Assembly: GCF_026914265.1 (NCBI RefSeq)
Contig: NC_069136.1
Location: forward strand, 18,345,715-18,409,714
Origin: Mya arenaria
Lineage: Eukaryota; Mollusca; Bivalvia; Myida; Myidae
DNA: 64,000 bases
Direction of reading: 5' to 3'
This document shows, piece after piece, positions 60,970 through 64,000 of this stretch; the stretch's first letter is position 1; every line of letters starts with the position of its first letter. The notes under the pieces are model-generated. The model saw only the letters and a list, made by a program, of their open reading frames with translations, was not told the DNA's origin and did not search any database. The position numbers and the translations under genes were made by a program.

Positions 60970-62582
60970 CTAGAACATTCGGGTGACAAGCAGGGCAGCA
61001 AAGAGAAGGACAGCTGATATGAAGAGGCCGGACGCCCCACACACGCTGTCGGAGACCTCGATAGCGCCCCCGGCCATGATGACGGACCACCGGTACTGGA
61101 TGCTAGCGTTGAGACCACACTGTGGCGACTCCTTATTCCCCTCAATATACGTGTCCACACACTTTTTACGTCTAAAAAAATATAAAATGACTGGATGAAA
61201 TTGCTCGATTGATCTGTATGTTGCTGTTACTAATTCATACATAATTTTTTGTCAATTTGAAATACATACTATGTTTATGAAATAGTTCAATTTTGGCGAT
61301 CACCCGAAACTAGAGCGAAAATACCTGGGCCGCTGGCCAAGATAGCCCTCTATATTTTTGGCATACCGCCAATATTAGACTCCAGCTTATTTGGTTTTTG
61401 TTGGTGCAATTATAGCATCTACCGAAAATAGAGCGGGCGTTAGTTGACCGCTTGCCAAAGTAGCCCGCAATATTTTCGATAGACTGCCAGAATTAGACAC
61501 AAACTTATTTGGTGCATTTGTAGGCCCGTGGTAGAATAAGGGAGCAGAATATTTGAAAAATCCTCAATTGCGATTGCCCAACACAAAAAGCAAACATCAA
61601 TTATATGCGATCTATCACTTCTGACACCAGATTAATAATTTAACTTTGATGGAAACTAGACCGACTGAAATAAACTCCATGAAACATTGTCGGTGCATTC
61701 GTTATAATCAATCTACGAAATATTTTGAGCAGAAAAAAAAACCCTTTTCAATGGCACGCCAAAAAATGCAAATACCGATGTTAATGTACCAAAACATGCT
61801 GTTTCATTGCTTCAGACGACCGCTGCTCAGCGAAAGCCAACGCTAGTCTGATCTTGTTGTCTTAAGTCGAATAAGGGGAACAACTCAATAACGATTTCCG
61901 CAAGAGTTATGCACCTTGTTATCCATTTGCGTATTGTGTCTGTATGTGCTAAGATTCAGCTGAGTAACTTGAAATATTTGTTTTAAAGCTGCACTCTCAC
62001 AGACTGAACGTTTTTAAAACATTTTTTTCTCTTGAAACAAGCCAATTTTTGCGAAAATCCACGAAAACCAGTTACACAAGACTGCTGACAAAAATTAGAT
62101 CGCAGATTTTAATATTTAATTTCAAAAATTGATGTTTTCTGCATTTTACTAATGCTTTAAGCCTTAAAACATTATTTTTCGAACGGAAATATGAAAATCT
62201 GCGATCTGATTTTTGTCAGCAATCTTTTATCATTTGTTTTCAGATATTTACGCAAAAAATGCCCTTTCCAAGACAAAAACTAAAAAAGTTGTTAAAATGG
62301 TATATCTGTGAGAGTGCAGCTTCAAACCTTCTGTACGACATCGACGGCAACACCAAGGGCATCCCAATATCAATTGAAATCAATAAATAATTATGTTACA
62401 AAAATCACAAATTCTTGATAATATCATATTTTATTTTATTAATAAAGCACATTTTGAAGAGGCCACTTACTCGCATTTTATCTCCTTTTCTGAAGCGTCG
62501 TCCCCCGTGTTGCTCGTGACTATGTCGATGCAGAATTTGAATTCCTGGGTCGAGGCCTTCTGTAGGGCGCAGTCGAACGGGG
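60970..62582 (-). CDS. 3' end of a second cysteine-rich, probably GPI-anchored protein (paralogue; partial)
   Basis: Two exons are visible: 62582-62471 and 61171-60970. The rest lies beyond the right edge. They encode PFDCALQKASTQEFKFCIDI ... EIKC and then RKKCVDTYIEGNKESPQCGL, ending in the hydrophobic tail SGLFISAVLLFAALLVTRMF and a TAG. Exon phases (2 leading and 2 trailing bases, then 1 leading base) are the same as in the last two exons of the gene at 29851-52592. The spacing of D/S-C ... EFK-x-C ... C-x-R-x-x-C is shared, so the two are tandem paralogues in the same orientation. The cysteine-light C-terminus and the tail without basic anchor residues again suggest a GPI signal. The function is unknown. 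Confidence 0.8.
61983..62325. mobile_element. Palindromic MITE family B copy
   Basis: The ends ttaaagctgcactctcac and gagagtgcagcttcaa are inverted, and the full foldback is retained. It lies in the intron of the partial minus-strand gene. Confidence 0.8.
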
Positions 62583-63074
62583 CTACAAAAACATATAAAT
62601 TTGGTTTGTTTTTTATATCTTCCGATTTCTGTTTTTTATTGCCAAAATATATATATATATATATTTATATATATACGAGTATTTCTAGCACAGCGGTTAG
62701 GCATTTCCGTTGAATTCAGCCGTGCTGGAAAACTCCAGCTGGCATCCCCCCATGCCAGATGAGTTACGCGCTGTGACGTAATACTTTCAATTTCTTGTAT
62801 TAAACACTTAATGTAACCATAGTTATGAAATTTCAATAGATGAGTTCCATTAACATTAACTTTACAAAAATATTCCTTTAAAACAAAAGAAAATAAAGCT
62901 GAAAGGACGTGATATCGAACGAACTTATTGACATATGCAGTGAATAGAAATTACTGCGCGTTATGACGTCAGTAAACATAATCGCACGCGCTTTTTGGTG
63001 AAATGTATAAAAACGCGTATTTTTTATGTATTTTCTTCACAAAAAAATGTAATTTAAGGTATGCTAGAAAAAAT

Positions 63075-63220
63075 ATCTATCATGTGTGTCCGTTCCGGAT
63101 AGAAAAATTCGACCCTCGGGTACGCTACGTAGACGGTAACTCGGCAATCCTCGTTATCTGGCAACGCAGGTGCCCTCGGGTCAGATTTTTCTATCCGGAA
63201 CGGGAACACATGACAGATAT
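63075..63220. mobile_element. Palindromic MITE-like element
   Basis: The arms catgtgtgtccgttccggat and atccggaacgggaacacatg pair, and the inner gaaaaattcgaccctcggg pairs with ccctcgggtcagatttttc. The loop is about 45 bp. Confidence 0.75.
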
Positions 63221-63320
63221 TATTAATATAGACTGAGATATGTAAAGTTGTACATCGAGTCTTCATATGAAAATTAGGGCACACAATATGTACAATAAAT
63301 ACATACATGTACATGTATGT

Positions 63321-63322
<2 letters not shown>

Positions 63323-63401
<79 letters not shown>
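63323..63401. repeat. (TA)n microsatellite
   Basis: About 39 uninterrupted TA dinucleotides. Confidence 0.97.
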
Positions 63402-63403
<2 letters not shown>

Positions 63404-63442
63404 CTGTTCACACTTAATAAAAATCGAATCCAAACAAATGTT

Positions 63443-63677
63443 TTAAAGCTGCCCTCTCATGGATATACCGTTTTTACCAAAAAAAAACTGTCTTGGAAAG
63501 TGCAAACTTTTGCGTAAATACCTGTAAACCAATAATAAAAAAAATAATTTGCAATCTAATTTTTTGTAAGCAGTCTTATATAACTGGTTTCCATGCATAT
63601 TCGCAAAAATTGGCTCGTTCCAAGACAATTTTTTTTTAAGTTGTCAAAACGTTCCATCTGTGAAAGTGCAGCTTTAA
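63443..63677. mobile_element. Palindromic MITE family B copy, internally deleted
   Basis: The ends ttaaagctgccctctcatgg and gaaagtgcagctttaa are present, but the centre is about 110 bp shorter than in the other copies. Confidence 0.75.
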
Positions 63678-63790
63678 GTGGTTCCTAACTGAAATCGATA
63701 AAGAACCTTTAATAACCTAAGACTAGGTAATATGATTTTTTAAATATGATTTGCCAGTTCATAACATTATCTGATAAGGCGTTACTAACG

Positions 63791-63791
<1 letters not shown>

Positions 63792-63880
<89 letters not shown>
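63792..63880. repeat. (TA)n microsatellite
   Basis: About 44 uninterrupted TA dinucleotides. Confidence 0.97.
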
Positions 63881-63884
<4 letters not shown>

Positions 63885-64000
63885 TTATTTAAATTGATTT
63901 AATTTAGACTTGGAAATAAATACATAGTTATCAGTTAGTTATAATATCCTTAAATGATTATCGACGAGTTAGTGTTTGGTAATTGTTTTTAAAAGATATT

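Noticed and set aside
62688..62790. tRNA-like A-box tagcacagcggttagg
   Set aside because: No B-box follows at the right distance. At most it is a decayed SINE head.

Overview
The window is animal nuclear DNA, most probably from a bivalve mollusc or a close lophotrochozoan. The evidence is intron-rich GT-AG genes, AT-rich introns full of short foldback elements (MITEs) and tandem arrays, tRNA-derived SINEs, and a C1q-domain protein next to a large TRIM-type gene, two families that are strongly expanded in bivalves. The species cannot be named from sequence alone.

Plus strand, 1-17.3 kb: one long TRIM-type gene. I join 18 exons whose splice phases all agree into a 1057-residue reading frame: an unrecognised N-terminal part of about 328 residues, a RING finger, two B-boxes, a coiled coil, a filamin-like Ig domain, and a C-terminal SPRY/B30.2 domain. 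The intron after the RING exon holds a complete two-exon gene on the same strand for a secreted coiled-coil/C1q protein. Several introns contain decayed copies of the neighbouring exons.

17.3-29.8 kb: mostly non-genic. It holds a 1.6-kb foldback element, other palindromic elements, a compound 44/71-bp satellite, and one intronless gene for a PTB-domain protein resembling FAM43 (26127-26873, plus strand).

Minus strand, 29.8-64 kb: two head-to-tail paralogous genes for a cysteine-rich, secreted and probably GPI-anchored family that I do not recognise. The first is complete as modelled: 8 exons, 336 residues, spread over 22.7 kb. Its introns carry a 1.6-kb 70-bp array, a 7.3-kb 46-bp array, and a 4-kb inverted-repeat-bounded element containing a non-LTR reverse transcriptase. 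Only the last two exons of the second gene are inside the window. The right end also has a GCGGCC-rich higher-order repeat, degenerate long repeats and long TA tracts.

The cross-cutting pattern is that at least three tandem repeat arrays have units that span a real 5' splice junction, and two decayed exon copies span a real 3' splice junction. Local tandem duplication seeded at exon-intron boundaries appears to be a recurrent process here. No prokaryotic features, CRISPR arrays or intact transposase genes were seen.
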